Part shown: positions 9,425 through 17,714 of the stretch, one piece after another
Numbering within the stretch: the first letter of the stretch is position 1
Layout: every line of letters begins with the position of its first letter
Source: Sulfurimonadaceae bacterium
GTDB lineage: Bacteria; Campylobacterota; Campylobacteria; Campylobacterales; Sulfurimonadaceae
Direction: 5' to 3'
DNA length: 59,057 bases
Assembly: GCA_028683835.1 (NCBI GenBank)
Contig: JAQUHB010000018.1
Coordinates: 1 to 59,057, forward strand
Notes under the pieces: generated by a model
What the model was told of the DNA's origin: nothing
The model's input: only the letters and a program-made list of their open reading frames with translations
The model's database searches: none
Translations under genes and position numbers: made by a program

Positions 9425-9946
9425 ATGAGAATTAGCCTAATGGCTTCATTACTTCTTGGATGTTCTTTATTCGCTGTTGATTATAGCAGTATGATAGAAA
9501 GTCCAAATGCAAGTACAATAATACAAAAAGATCTACTGGGCTCAGCAAAGGCATCTACCATGCCAACTGATTGTATTTCAACTGATCCAAAAGCAATTGC
9601 TAGAGGCGCTTTTATTTTTCACAATCTTAACGGTGAAACGAAAGATACTCCACCAGAGGGATTAAGTAAAAAAAATAGTGATGGTTCTGAGAAACAATTT
9701 GGAAATTGTATTGCTTGTCATAATATTGAGGGTGCCAAAGGTGCTGGAAATATTGGTCCTGACCTTCACAATTACAAAAAGAACTTTATTGACAGCGGTG
9801 CAAGAAATGATCAATTTGTGTATCAAAAAATTGCTGATGCACGTATCGACAACCCAAATACTCACATGACAATAAACCTGACTACAGGATTATTTAATCA
9901 AAGAGAAATATGTGACATAGCGTCATATATCGTATCTCCAAAATAA
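9425..9946 (+). CDS. soxX: SoxX, monoheme c-type cytochrome subunit of SoxXA
   Basis: SoxX accepts electrons when SoxA joins thiosulfate to the SoxY carrier in the periplasm. The 173-residue precursor has one heme-binding motif (C95IACH99), and M148 in THMTINL is a plausible distal ligand. The N-terminal hydrophobic segment is a signal sequence; it contains LLGC at residues 10-13, which loosely resembles a lipobox, so soluble or lipid-anchored export is open. Two further cysteines (C50, C163) lie outside the heme motif. A strong ribosome-binding site and position first in a soxXYZAB run support the call. Confidence 0.93.
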   Translation: MRISLMASLLLGCSLFAVDYSSMIESPNASTIIQKDLLGSAKASTMPTDCISTDPKAIARGAFIFHNLNGETKDTPPEGLSKKNSDGSEKQFGNCIACHNIEGAKGAGNIGPDLHNYKKNFIDSGARNDQFVYQKIADARIDNPNTHMTINLTTGLFNQREICDIASYIVSPK

Positions 9947-9963
9947 AAGAAGGGAAATTAATT

Positions 9964-10428
9964 ATGCAAAGAAGAGATTTTATTAAAACATTAGGAGCTG
10001 CAGCGGTTATCGGCGCAGTTGTACCAGCTATGAGTTTTGCAGCAGATGCACCAAAAGGGCCAAATGCATTTTCGTACAAACAAGCACTTGATACTATTAC
10101 AGGTGGAAAAACACCGGTTAAGTCAGAGAAGATACATTTAAAAGTTCCAGAAATCGCTGAAAATGGCGCCGTTGTTCCAGTAACTGTAGAAGTTGATTCT
10201 CCTATGACTGAGAGTGACTATGTGAAAGCAATTTATATATTTGCTACAAAAAACAATAATGTCCGTTGTGTTGCTATGCATCTTACTCCGGCAAATGGAA
10301 AAGCTATTCTTGGAACTCGTGTTAAGTTAGGCGGAACACAAGATGTGGCAGCTTTGGTAGAGATGAGCGACGGTTCTTTCTTGGTGAATTCTCAAAGCGT
10401 TAAGGTAACAATCGGTGGATGTGGTTGA
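9964..10428 (+). CDS. soxY: SoxY, thiosulfate-carrier protein
   Basis: SoxY carries sulfur intermediates on a C-terminal swinging-arm cysteine in the periplasm. The 154-residue precursor begins with a twin-arginine signal (RRDFIK, then a hydrophobic stretch and an AxA-type cleavage region near residues 20-27). It ends in IGGCG, the carrier Cys being residue 153; the common family ending is GGCGG, so this one is a glycine shorter. The gene sits between soxX and soxZ, its obligate partner, as expected. Confidence 0.95.
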   Translation: MQRRDFIKTLGAAAVIGAVVPAMSFAADAPKGPNAFSYKQALDTITGGKTPVKSEKIHLKVPEIAENGAVVPVTVEVDSPMTESDYVKAIYIFATKNNNVRCVAMHLTPANGKAILGTRVKLGGTQDVAALVEMSDGSFLVNSQSVKVTIGGCG

Positions 10429-10478
10429 TTATCAACCAAGATTAAATTTATAAAAAAATAACTAATAAAGGATTTACT

Positions 10479-10814
10479 ATGGAAGAAAGAAAAGCATTAA
10501 TTAAGATCAAACCAAAGAGCTACGCAGATGGTGAAATCGTAAAAGTTGATTTTATGGTTATGCATCCTATGGAAACTGGTATGCGTAAAGATAAAAAAAC
10601 AGGACAAGTTGTTCCTGCAAAATACATTAACAGTGTGAAGTTTGATTACAATGGAAAAATCATCACATCTATGAATGTTTGGGAATCTGTATCGGTGAAC
10701 CCTGTCTTTACTATTTACATGAAAGTAAATGGAGCAGGAAATCTGAAAGTTACTTTTACTGATAGCACTGGCGAAGTAAATGAGAGTAGCATTGAAATTA
10801 AGCCTAAAGGCTGA
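10479..10814 (+). CDS. soxZ: SoxZ, partner of SoxY
   Basis: SoxZ forms the SoxYZ heterodimer that presents the SoxY cysteine to the other Sox enzymes. The 111-residue protein has no signal peptide, as is normal: it is exported bound to Tat-dependent SoxY. Family features include KIKPKSYADGEIVKVDF at the start, MHPMETG and the predicted immunoglobulin-like beta sandwich. A 50-base gap separates it from soxY and three bases separate it from soxA. Confidence 0.95.
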   Translation: MEERKALIKIKPKSYADGEIVKVDFMVMHPMETGMRKDKKTGQVVPAKYINSVKFDYNGKIITSMNVWESVSVNPVFTIYMKVNGAGNLKVTFTDSTGEVNESSIEIKPKG

Positions 10815-10817
10815 GCT

Positions 10818-11585
10818 ATGAAAAGCATATTAAAGATAACGTTAGGTGTTGCTCTATTCACATCACTATCATATTCTAGCGAACAATTTGCTATGAGTGA
10901 TGCGGATCGTGCAATGTATGCAGACTTATTGGATGCGAATCCCGCTGATATGATGGTTCAAGATGGGAAAGAACTTCTTAGTAAGTATGGTGGCGGAGAC
11001 GCTGGCCTTGCAAAGTTCTTACATGTAAGCGAAGATAAACTTCCAGCATTCATTGCAGGATTTCCAAGATATTTACCAGATTTTAAAAAGGTAGTTGGTC
11101 TTGGTCAGGTTGCGCAAGCGCTTATGGTAACAAATGGCAATAAAGCATTTGCTCTAAAAGACCCAAAGATGTTTAACATGGTAGCTTATATAAAATCGAT
11201 AGCAAATGATGAAAAGATTAATATAGATGTCAATGCAAACCAGCAGATGAAAGATGCGTATGCTTTGGGAGAAAAAACATTTAATGAAAGACGTGGCGGT
11301 AGAGGTTTGTCTTGTCTAAGTTGTCATAGTGCAGATGTTGTCGGTTCTATTCTTAGAACACAGCCTCTTCCTGATCTTGGTGTTAACAACTCTGGTGGAA
11401 CATGGCCGGCATATAGAATGACAAAGTCATCATTAAGCACTATGCAACACCGCTTTCAAGGTTGTATGAACAATGCTCTTCAGGCAGTAATCCCTCTTGG
11501 ATCACCTGAGATGGTAGGACTTGAAGTTTACGTAACGAACAAAGCGAAGGGAAAAGCTATCGCTATTCCCGGATTAAAAAGATAG
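10818..11585 (+). CDS. soxA: SoxA, monoheme c-type cytochrome, L-cysteine S-thiosulfotransferase subunit
   Basis: With SoxX it oxidatively joins thiosulfate to the SoxY cysteine. The 255-residue precursor has a signal peptide (about 1-20), one heme motif (C166LSCH170) and the active-site Cys C216 in HRFQGCMNNAL, which ligates the catalytic heme in the family. The N-terminal half contains no cysteine at all, so the extra heme of diheme SoxA proteins is absent. One TTACATGTAA palindrome lies inside the gene at 11029. Confidence 0.94.
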   Translation: MKSILKITLGVALFTSLSYSSEQFAMSDADRAMYADLLDANPADMMVQDGKELLSKYGGGDAGLAKFLHVSEDKLPAFIAGFPRYLPDFKKVVGLGQVAQALMVTNGNKAFALKDPKMFNMVAYIKSIANDEKINIDVNANQQMKDAYALGEKTFNERRGGRGLSCLSCHSADVVGSILRTQPLPDLGVNNSGGTWPAYRMTKSSLSTMQHRFQGCMNNALQAVIPLGSPEMVGLEVYVTNKAKGKAIAIPGLKR

Positions 11586-11594
11586 GAGGCGAAT

Positions 11595-13355
11595 ATGGAA
11601 ATTTCAAGAAGAGATTTTATGCATATTGCTGCAATTTTTGGACTTGGTATGGCTACAACAGGCTATGCCGCTCCTAGATCTGCAGCGGATATATCGCTAA
11701 AAGATTTGTATGATTTCAAAGCAAAAGGAAAAGTTACACTACTTCATATGTGTGACCTTCACGCGCATATCAAACCGCTTTATTGGAGAGAACCTTCAAC
11801 TTTGATCTCGGCTCCAAATCTTGTAGGAACTCCAGGATTTTTATGTGGTGAAGCATTCGCAAAACATTATGGACTAGAGCCTAGCAGTCTTGATGCATAT
11901 TTTGATACATATATGGATTTTGATGTTTTGGCTAAAAAGTTTGGAAAAATGGGCGGTATCGCTCACATAAAAACTTATCTTGATCATGTAAGAGCTGAAC
12001 GAGGAAATGAAAATGTACTTTTCCTAGATTCTGGAGATACTTGGCAGGGAACGGGTGTTGCACTCAAAACTGGCGGTGAAGCAATTGTAAAAGCACAAAA
12101 TTACCTTGGTGTAGATGTAATGGTCGGTCACTGGGAATTTACTTACGGAAAGAAAAGAGTAAAAGAGCTTATAGGCATGTTAAATGCAAAATTTATCTCT
12201 CAAAATATCATCGGTGATGATTCATTTGCAGATGATTTTGAAGAGTTGATCTTTAAACCGTATACAATTGAAGAAAAAGGTGGCGCGAAGATTGGTATTA
12301 TCGGTCAGTCATTTCCATTTACATCTACAGCAAATCCAAAAGAGTTTACACAAGGATGGAGCTTTGGTCTAAGACTTGATACGCTTCAAAAATATGTAGA
12401 TGAATTAAGAGATGAGCATAAAGTTGATTGTGTGGTTCTTCTATCACATGATGGTTTTAGTGTTGATCAAGAGGTTGCTCGTCAAGTGAACGGGATAGAT
12501 TTTATCTTGAGCGGACATACACATGATCCTTCTCCTCAGCCTATCACGATCAACAAAACTGTGATCGTCATAGCAGGAAGCCATGGCAAATACATTGGCC
12601 GTCTTGATGTTGATATCAAAGATGGAAAAGTAAAAGGTTATGAGTATAAACTTGTTCCGATGGCGTCTCATATGATTCCAGCAGATCCAGCGGGAGTAAA
12701 ACTTGTCAACGAACTTTATGCACCTTTTGATGCAGAGTTTAATGAAGTATTGGGAAAAACGAAAAATATGCTTTATAAAAGGGATACATTTTTCTCGACT
12801 TTTGATCAGTTGATCAACGATGCGATCTTGGATGAAATGAAATGTGATATCTCATTTACACCTGGATATAGATGGGGAACAACTGTTCTCGCCGGTGATG
12901 ATATTTTGATGGATAATGTCTATGAGATGTGTGGTATCACGTACCCGAATGTGTATACATTTGAGTTAAAAGGACAGCATATCGCTTCACTTTTAGAAGA
13001 TATCGCAGATAATGTTTTTAATGCAAATCCACTTTATCAACAAGGTGGAGACATGAGTCGTCTCGGTGGTGCTACATATGATATCGCCGTTGCAAATAAA
13101 GCTGGAAAACGTATCACGAACTTGAAAATTGGCGGTAAACCAATAGATCTGAAGAAAACTTATATCGTTTCTTCATGGGGTGGGAATTTACAAAATGCAG
13201 GAGCAAATCTTCAAAAAGAGAAGATCAGAGCTGTGTATGATGTGACAAGAGATTATATAAAAAGACAAAAAGTTGTAGATGTCAGCAATAAAGGCAATGT
13301 GACTTTAGTGGACTATACCTGTGGATGTCCAGAAAAAGGGACGCGAGGGAAGTAG
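11595..13355 (+). CDS. soxB: SoxB, thiosulfohydrolase
   Basis: SoxB hydrolytically releases sulfate from SoxYZ-bound thiosulfate or sulfonate intermediates, using a dinuclear manganese site. The 586-residue precursor has a twin-arginine signal (SRRDFMH and a hydrophobic core). Metallophosphatase-fold motifs are in order: CDLHAHIKP (D54, H56), DSGDTWQGTG, VGHWEFTYG (the SoxB form of the GNHE motif), LLSHDG and SGHTHDP. The C-terminal 5'-nucleotidase-like domain follows. A ribosome-binding site (AGGAGG) precedes the ATG. It is the last gene of the sox run and is followed by a strong hairpin. Confidence 0.97.
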   Translation: MEISRRDFMHIAAIFGLGMATTGYAAPRSAADISLKDLYDFKAKGKVTLLHMCDLHAHIKPLYWREPSTLISAPNLVGTPGFLCGEAFAKHYGLEPSSLDAYFDTYMDFDVLAKKFGKMGGIAHIKTYLDHVRAERGNENVLFLDSGDTWQGTGVALKTGGEAIVKAQNYLGVDVMVGHWEFTYGKKRVKELIGMLNAKFISQNIIGDDSFADDFEELIFKPYTIEEKGGAKIGIIGQSFPFTSTANPKEFTQGWSFGLRLDTLQKYVDELRDEHKVDCVVLLSHDGFSVDQEVARQVNGIDFILSGHTHDPSPQPITINKTVIVIAGSHGKYIGRLDVDIKDGKVKGYEYKLVPMASHMIPADPAGVKLVNELYAPFDAEFNEVLGKTKNMLYKRDTFFSTFDQLINDAILDEMKCDISFTPGYRWGTTVLAGDDILMDNVYEMCGITYPNVYTFELKGQHIASLLEDIADNVFNANPLYQQGGDMSRLGGATYDIAVANKAGKRITNLKIGGKPIDLKKTYIVSSWGGNLQNAGANLQKEKIRAVYDVTRDYIKRQKVVDVSNKGNVTLVDYTCGCPEKGTRGK

Positions 13356-13359
13356 GCTT

Positions 13360-13395
13360 TGTAAGCAGAAAGCGTAATTTCTGCTTACATTTAAA
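13360..13395 (+). terminator. Perfect 12-bp hairpin after soxB
   Basis: TGTAAGCAGAAA (13360-13371) and TTTCTGCTTACA (13378-13389) pair without mismatch around the 6-base loop GCGTAA. A short AT-rich tail (TTTAAATAT) follows. The position four bases after the soxB stop suits a terminator or a 3'-end stabiliser that separates sox expression from the porin gene. Confidence 0.65.
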
Positions 13396-13463
13396 TATAC
13401 ATATAACGACATAAATGGACATTAGTATTATGGCATTTTAGTGAATTAAATAAGGGAAATGAA

Positions 13464-14999
13464 ATGAAATTATTAAAACTAAGCGCAGCTGCGGCATTGG
13501 CATGTCTTCTCACAACTTCGGCAAACGCTGATGAAGAAAAAGCAAAACGTGATCTAAAAGATAATATGCAAGAGGTCTATAATGTTCTTCCAAGCAGTGT
13601 AGATAACTTAAGTGATGCCTTTACAAAAGGTATGTTCTATGGTCGTTTACGTATGAATGCATTTAAATATGATTGGAAAAATCAAGTAGCAGGTAAAAAT
13701 AAAAATAATAGCGAACTTGGTCTTGGTGGCAGTCTTATTTATAAAACGGCACCTTTTGCAGGTTTGAGTGCTACTGCTGGCTTTTACTATTCTGATAGCC
13801 CTTTTGTTGGGATGCGCGTAGATAATGCAGCTGATTTAACGTATATGAAAAGTGGAAAAGATACTATCAGCCGCTATGATGCATATAACAGTGGTGATTA
13901 TTATATGGCTGTTCTAGGACAAGCGTATTTGCAATATGATATCTCTAAAACTTCAGTAAAAGCTGGACGCCAAATTTTCGAATCATTATTAACAGCTTCA
14001 AATGATACAAAAATGATTCCAAATACTTTTGAGGGTTATACTGTTGAGACAAAAGAGATTCCAAAAACAACGATTCGTGGAGCTCTATTTACAGCAGAAA
14101 AACTTCGTGACCATTCCACTTTTTGTGATGTCATTACATATGGCGATGGTTCTTCAAATGCGAAAGCGACATGGAACGGAAATGATGATTCCGTAGCACA
14201 TCAAGGTTTAAGCTATGCAAATTTTGTGAAGGCTGGTAGAGATGTAAACCATAAGCTGATCGTTGCAGATATTGACAATAAATCGATAGATAATTTGAAA
14301 ATCGATGTCACATATACGACAGTACCTGATGTTGTATCAAATATTGCCGGCGAATTAAATTATAAAATACCGTTACCAGGTGGGTACTCTTTAACTCCAG
14401 GTATACGTTATATGCAACAAATAGATAACGGTGGTGGCGATGTTGGTGGGGCAAGTTTAAGTGGCAAACTTGTTACTTGGACAGGAACTACCCCTACATA
14501 TCATAGTAACTTAGGTTATAGTAGTCCAAAAAGCTTAGATGGTTCAATAGGCATGGCTCGTTTGGTTCTTAACAATGGTCCTTTAAAAGCACAAATTGCA
14601 TATTCTCAAGTTGCAGATGATGCGGATATCGTAGCTCCATGGAGAGGATTCCCAACCGGAGGGTATACACGTGCAATGGCTCAATATAACTGGTATGCAA
14701 ACACAAAAACATATGATGCAGAGATAGGTTATGACTTTGGAAAAGCAAAAATCCTTAAAGGTTTCAGTACTTTAGTTCGCTACGCTGCTCAAGATTTTGA
14801 TAAGAAAAAACAACTCGCCGGTGTACAGGCGGATAGCAAGGTTGTGGAAATCGATCTTCGTCAAAAAATCGCAAAAGGGTTAGATGCAAAACTTCGTGTA
14901 GGAATCGCGAGTTCTGATAAAATGACTTATGGCACATATGCTGGTAAAGATATTGGCTCGTATAACGAATACCGTTTCGAGATAAATTACCTATTCTAA
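13464..14999 (+). CDS. Outer-membrane porin (OprD-like, Campylobacterota type)
   Basis: A 511-residue precursor with a clear Sec signal peptide (about 1-22, ending SANA). It then shows alternating hydrophobic strands rich in Gly, Tyr and Asn and a C-terminal YRFEINYLF ending in Phe, the mark of an outer-membrane beta barrel. The overall pattern (RLRMNAF, LQYDISKTSVKAGRQ, VRYAAQDF) resembles OprD-type porins of this phylum. It stands between the sox genes and the redox/sulfur accessory genes, so passage of thiosulfate or other sulfur compounds is a reasonable inference, not a demonstrated one. It has its own ribosome-binding site and probably its own promoter. Confidence 0.8.
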   Translation: MKLLKLSAAAALACLLTTSANADEEKAKRDLKDNMQEVYNVLPSSVDNLSDAFTKGMFYGRLRMNAFKYDWKNQVAGKNKNNSELGLGGSLIYKTAPFAGLSATAGFYYSDSPFVGMRVDNAADLTYMKSGKDTISRYDAYNSGDYYMAVLGQAYLQYDISKTSVKAGRQIFESLLTASNDTKMIPNTFEGYTVETKEIPKTTIRGALFTAEKLRDHSTFCDVITYGDGSSNAKATWNGNDDSVAHQGLSYANFVKAGRDVNHKLIVADIDNKSIDNLKIDVTYTTVPDVVSNIAGELNYKIPLPGGYSLTPGIRYMQQIDNGGGDVGGASLSGKLVTWTGTTPTYHSNLGYSSPKSLDGSIGMARLVLNNGPLKAQIAYSQVADDADIVAPWRGFPTGGYTRAMAQYNWYANTKTYDAEIGYDFGKAKILKGFSTLVRYAAQDFDKKKQLAGVQADSKVVEIDLRQKIAKGLDAKLRVGIASSDKMTYGTYAGKDIGSYNEYRFEINYLF

Positions 15000-15056
15000 A
15001 AAAGGGCGTGAGAGTTTATCTCTTGGCCTAAATAAAAATATATAAAGGTTGTGTTC

Positions 15057-15962
15057 ATGAAATTTCTTTTGGTTTGCATTGTTTTTTTTCATTCTCTCCA
15101 TGCATTCGATTATAAATTGAAGCCCGAAAAAGTAAATGCTACTACATTTTGCTTTTTTGGGTCTCCAGAAGAGATCAATAAACACAACAATGGAAATATG
15201 GTCAACTCCTGTTTTGTAAATATGGGGAACAGCTATCTCGTTGTAGATAGCGGCCCTACATATCAGTACGCCGCACAAGCGTATACAAAGATGAAAGAGA
15301 TAAAAAATCTTCCTGTCTCTTATGTCATCAATACACATGTTCATGACGATCACTGGCTTGGAAATGGCTACTATAAAGAGCTGGGCGTCAACATCATAGG
15401 TTCAGTCAAATTTCAAGATGAGACAAAAGCTGAAATGACAAGAATGCAAAGAAATGTGAGTAAAGATGCATATGTAAAAACAATGCAAGTATTTCCAAAT
15501 CTTTTTGTAGATAAAGAAAAAATATTCATAGTAGATGGCAAAAAAATAGTAATAACCGGTGTAAATAAAAAAGCTCATACTTCCAGTGATCTTCTCGTTT
15601 ACATACCCGAGTACGCAACACTCTTTGTTGGAGATGTCATTTTTAACAATCGCTTACCATCATTAAGAGATGGCAATATTTTAGAATGGATAAAAGAGCT
15701 TGATAAGATAAAAGCGATGAAGGCCGAATATGTTATAGGCGGACATGGGACTAAGACAGATGCAAGTTCACTTGATTTTACTTATAACTATTTAGTCGAG
15801 CTTAGAGACAAGGTAGCAAAAAAACTTGAAGAGGGCAAAGATATCGAAGATGCCATTACAAATATCAAGATGCCTTCATATGAGAAAGTAAATATGTACG
15901 ATACGCTGCAAAAACAAAATATTGATACAGCTTATCGGACTATGGAGTGGAATAATGACTAA
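15057..15962 (+). CDS. Exported metallo-beta-lactamase-fold hydrolase (SoxH-like)
   Basis: A 301-residue protein with a signal peptide (about 1-16). The metal-binding motif THVHDDH (H94, H96, D98, H99), a later AHTSSD and GDVIF, and a final GGHG motif place it in the metallo-beta-lactamase superfamily; architecture and context resemble SoxH/quinoprotein-relay hydrolases. The start chosen is the ATG at 15057, 8 bases after AAAGG; the in-frame GTG at 15051 is too close to that site. The next gene starts inside its last codons. The substrate is unknown; a glutathione or protein thioester, polysulfide or persulfide is conceivable. Confidence 0.85.
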   Translation: MKFLLVCIVFFHSLHAFDYKLKPEKVNATTFCFFGSPEEINKHNNGNMVNSCFVNMGNSYLVVDSGPTYQYAAQAYTKMKEIKNLPVSYVINTHVHDDHWLGNGYYKELGVNIIGSVKFQDETKAEMTRMQRNVSKDAYVKTMQVFPNLFVDKEKIFIVDGKKIVITGVNKKAHTSSDLLVYIPEYATLFVGDVIFNNRLPSLRDGNILEWIKELDKIKAMKAEYVIGGHGTKTDASSLDFTYNYLVELRDKVAKKLEEGKDIEDAITNIKMPSYEKVNMYDTLQKQNIDTAYRTMEWNND

Positions 15963-16329
15963 GATATCCGTTTTATTTTTATTGGCAGCTATTTCTCTTG
16001 GTGCGACAGAATGGAAAAATTATGATGAGGGACTTCTTGAACAAAAAAGTTCACACAAGCCCATTATGATTGATGTTGTTCGAACAAATTGTCACTATTG
16101 TATCAATATGGAAAAAACAGTGTTTGAAGATAAAGAGATGAGTGCATGGATAGAAAAAAGGTTTATTCCTGTCAAAATAAATATTGATCATGAAAAACTT
16201 CCTTTAGGTCTAACTACTTCCTTTACACCGACTTTTTATTTTGTGGATGAAAAGCATAATGTACTTAAAAAAATACCAGGTTCTTGGAACATCGAAGATT
16301 TCAAAGACCTGACAAGGAATATTAAATGA
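15955..16329 (+). CDS. Periplasmic thioredoxin-like protein with CHYC motif (SoxW-like)
   Basis: A 124-residue protein with a short signal sequence (about 1-16) and a thioredoxin fold. The redox motif is C46-H-Y-C49 in VVRTNCHYCINME, followed by a cis-proline loop (FTPTFYFVD) and GSWNIEDFK near the end. This resembles SoxW-type and other exported thioredoxins that keep Sox or carrier cysteines reduced. The start overlaps the preceding gene by 8 bases, and its stop overlaps the following DsrE gene (ATGA), so the three genes are likely translated together. Confidence 0.85.
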   Translation: MTKISVLFLLAAISLGATEWKNYDEGLLEQKSSHKPIMIDVVRTNCHYCINMEKTVFEDKEMSAWIEKRFIPVKINIDHEKLPLGLTTSFTPTFYFVDEKHNVLKKIPGSWNIEDFKDLTRNIK

Positions 16330-16760
16330 TAAAAGTTCTAATTTCACTTTTGATGATGAGTATTTTTGCGTATGCCGATACGATATTTGCAAAGCCTTTG
16401 CCATCGATTGATAATCCTCGAAAGATTGTTTTTTCTATCCATAGTGCAGATGAAGAAACGATCAATCATGTTCTAAGCAGTGCCAACAATGTCTTAAAGT
16501 TTTATGGACCTGAAAAAGTAAATATGGAGATTGTTGCCTACTACCACGGTATTGAAGCAGTTCTAAAAAAGAACAAAGAGATCGCATCAAGAGTTGAGAC
16601 ATTGATGCAATATGACGTAAAGTTTATTGCTTGTGGAAATACTATGCAAACAAAACATATCAAAAAAGAGGAACTCATCGATGGTGTTGAGATTGTAACT
16701 GCTGGGATCGTCGAAGTTACAGAGCGAGTTCAAGATGGTTGGGTCTATATAGTCCCTTAA
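16326..16760 (+). CDS. Exported DsrE-like protein (first copy)
   Basis: A 144-residue protein with a signal peptide (about 1-17). The rest fits the DsrE/DsrF-like fold: KIVFSIHSADEE at the first strand, NMEIVAYYHGIEAVL, and a single conserved cysteine C103 in KFIACGNTMQ. DsrE proteins bind or relay persulfide sulfur, and exported versions are often found beside sulfur-oxidation genes. A second, divergent DsrE gene lies two genes downstream. The role in sulfur transfer is inferred from family and context. Confidence 0.85.
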   Translation: MIKVLISLLMMSIFAYADTIFAKPLPSIDNPRKIVFSIHSADEETINHVLSSANNVLKFYGPEKVNMEIVAYYHGIEAVLKKNKEIASRVETLMQYDVKFIACGNTMQTKHIKKEELIDGVEIVTAGIVEVTERVQDGWVYIVP

Positions 16761-16790
16761 TATTTATAAATCAAAAAAAAGGAAAAAGAA

Positions 16791-17714
16791 ATGAAAAAAA
16801 TTGTTAGTATCGTTGTTACACTTTTAATGAGTGTAGCTTTACAAGCCGCTGGTGATCTACATCTTTTTGATGTTGATAATGCAAATGGAGCTATAACTCC
16901 GCAGAAAATAGAAGACGCATTACACAAAAATGGTTTTATGACAGGGATACGCTCAGAGATGACAACACCTTTTACAAAACAGTTTCAAAAGAGTGACTTT
17001 AAAGTGTTTACACTTTTAACAGTATTTAATCCTAAGATTGATAATACCCTTGTAAAACAGTTTCCACATGCTGGTATTTTTATCCCAATGGGTGTGGGAA
17101 TTTATCAAGCTAATGGTGAAAAAACTTTACATGTAAGTATCTTGACTTCAGAAGCTGAAGCAAAGATCATAGGAATCGCAAATAATTCTATGCTTCAAGA
17201 AAGAGAAACACTGGCAATCAAAGCTATTAAAGAGGCGATGCCAAATGCAAAACAGTCGCTTAGTGAAGATTCTTTAAAAGAGAGTAGAAATCTTGCGACG
17301 ATGTATGAGCTAAAACTAGATGGTGGTGACTGGAAAGCTGCAAAACAACAACTAGAAATGGGTCTTGAAGGCGGTTTTGTTCCTCGCGGTTTTGTGATGG
17401 CGGCTTCTATGGATTATGATGCAGATGTTTTTCAAGACGACGGCAAGGAAAATCCGTATGATTTTTATGAAACTTATTCTATTTGTAAACTTCCAATTAT
17501 TTATACGGTTGCCAAAAGCAGACCAGAAGCTGCCGCATTTGCACCTTGTACAACGATAGTGTATAAGAAAAAAAATGAGGACAAAATCGTTGTAGGTTTT
17601 CCTGCGGTATACAATTGGTTAAGCAGTGCAAAAGTGGAAGACAAAGAAGCAAAAGAATCTTTGCTTAAAGGGCAAGAAGAATTTGAAGCTATTTTAAAAG
17701 AGGTAACAGAATGA
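16791..17714 (+). CDS. Exported DUF302 family protein
   Basis: A 307-residue protein with a signal peptide (about 1-19). The first half carries a DUF302-like domain (IEDALHKNGFMTGIRSEMT, then FKVFTLLTVFNPKI, and HAGIFIPMGVGIYQ). The second half (from about residue 160) is a helical/mixed region with a second alpha-beta segment and two cysteines (in SICKLPI and FAPCTT). DUF302 has no established function. It sits between two DsrE genes, its stop overlapping the second one (ATGA), which suggests that the three act together. A TTACATGTAA palindrome lies at 17127. Confidence 0.75.
   Translation: MKKIVSIVVTLLMSVALQAAGDLHLFDVDNANGAITPQKIEDALHKNGFMTGIRSEMTTPFTKQFQKSDFKVFTLLTVFNPKIDNTLVKQFPHAGIFIPMGVGIYQANGEKTLHVSILTSEAEAKIIGIANNSMLQERETLAIKAIKEAMPNAKQSLSEDSLKESRNLATMYELKLDGGDWKAAKQQLEMGLEGGFVPRGFVMAASMDYDADVFQDDGKENPYDFYETYSICKLPIIYTVAKSRPEAAAFAPCTTIVYKKKNEDKIVVGFPAVYNWLSSAKVEDKEAKESLLKGQEEFEAILKEVTE

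Noticed and set aside
14991-15353. Minus-strand open frame of about 120 codons opposite the hydrolase gene
   Set aside because: It lies fully opposite a well-supported coding region with a signal peptide and metal site, has no recognisable domain, and looks like a shadow frame. Other long antisense frames, such as those at 1963-2301 and 38607-38990, were rejected for the same reason.
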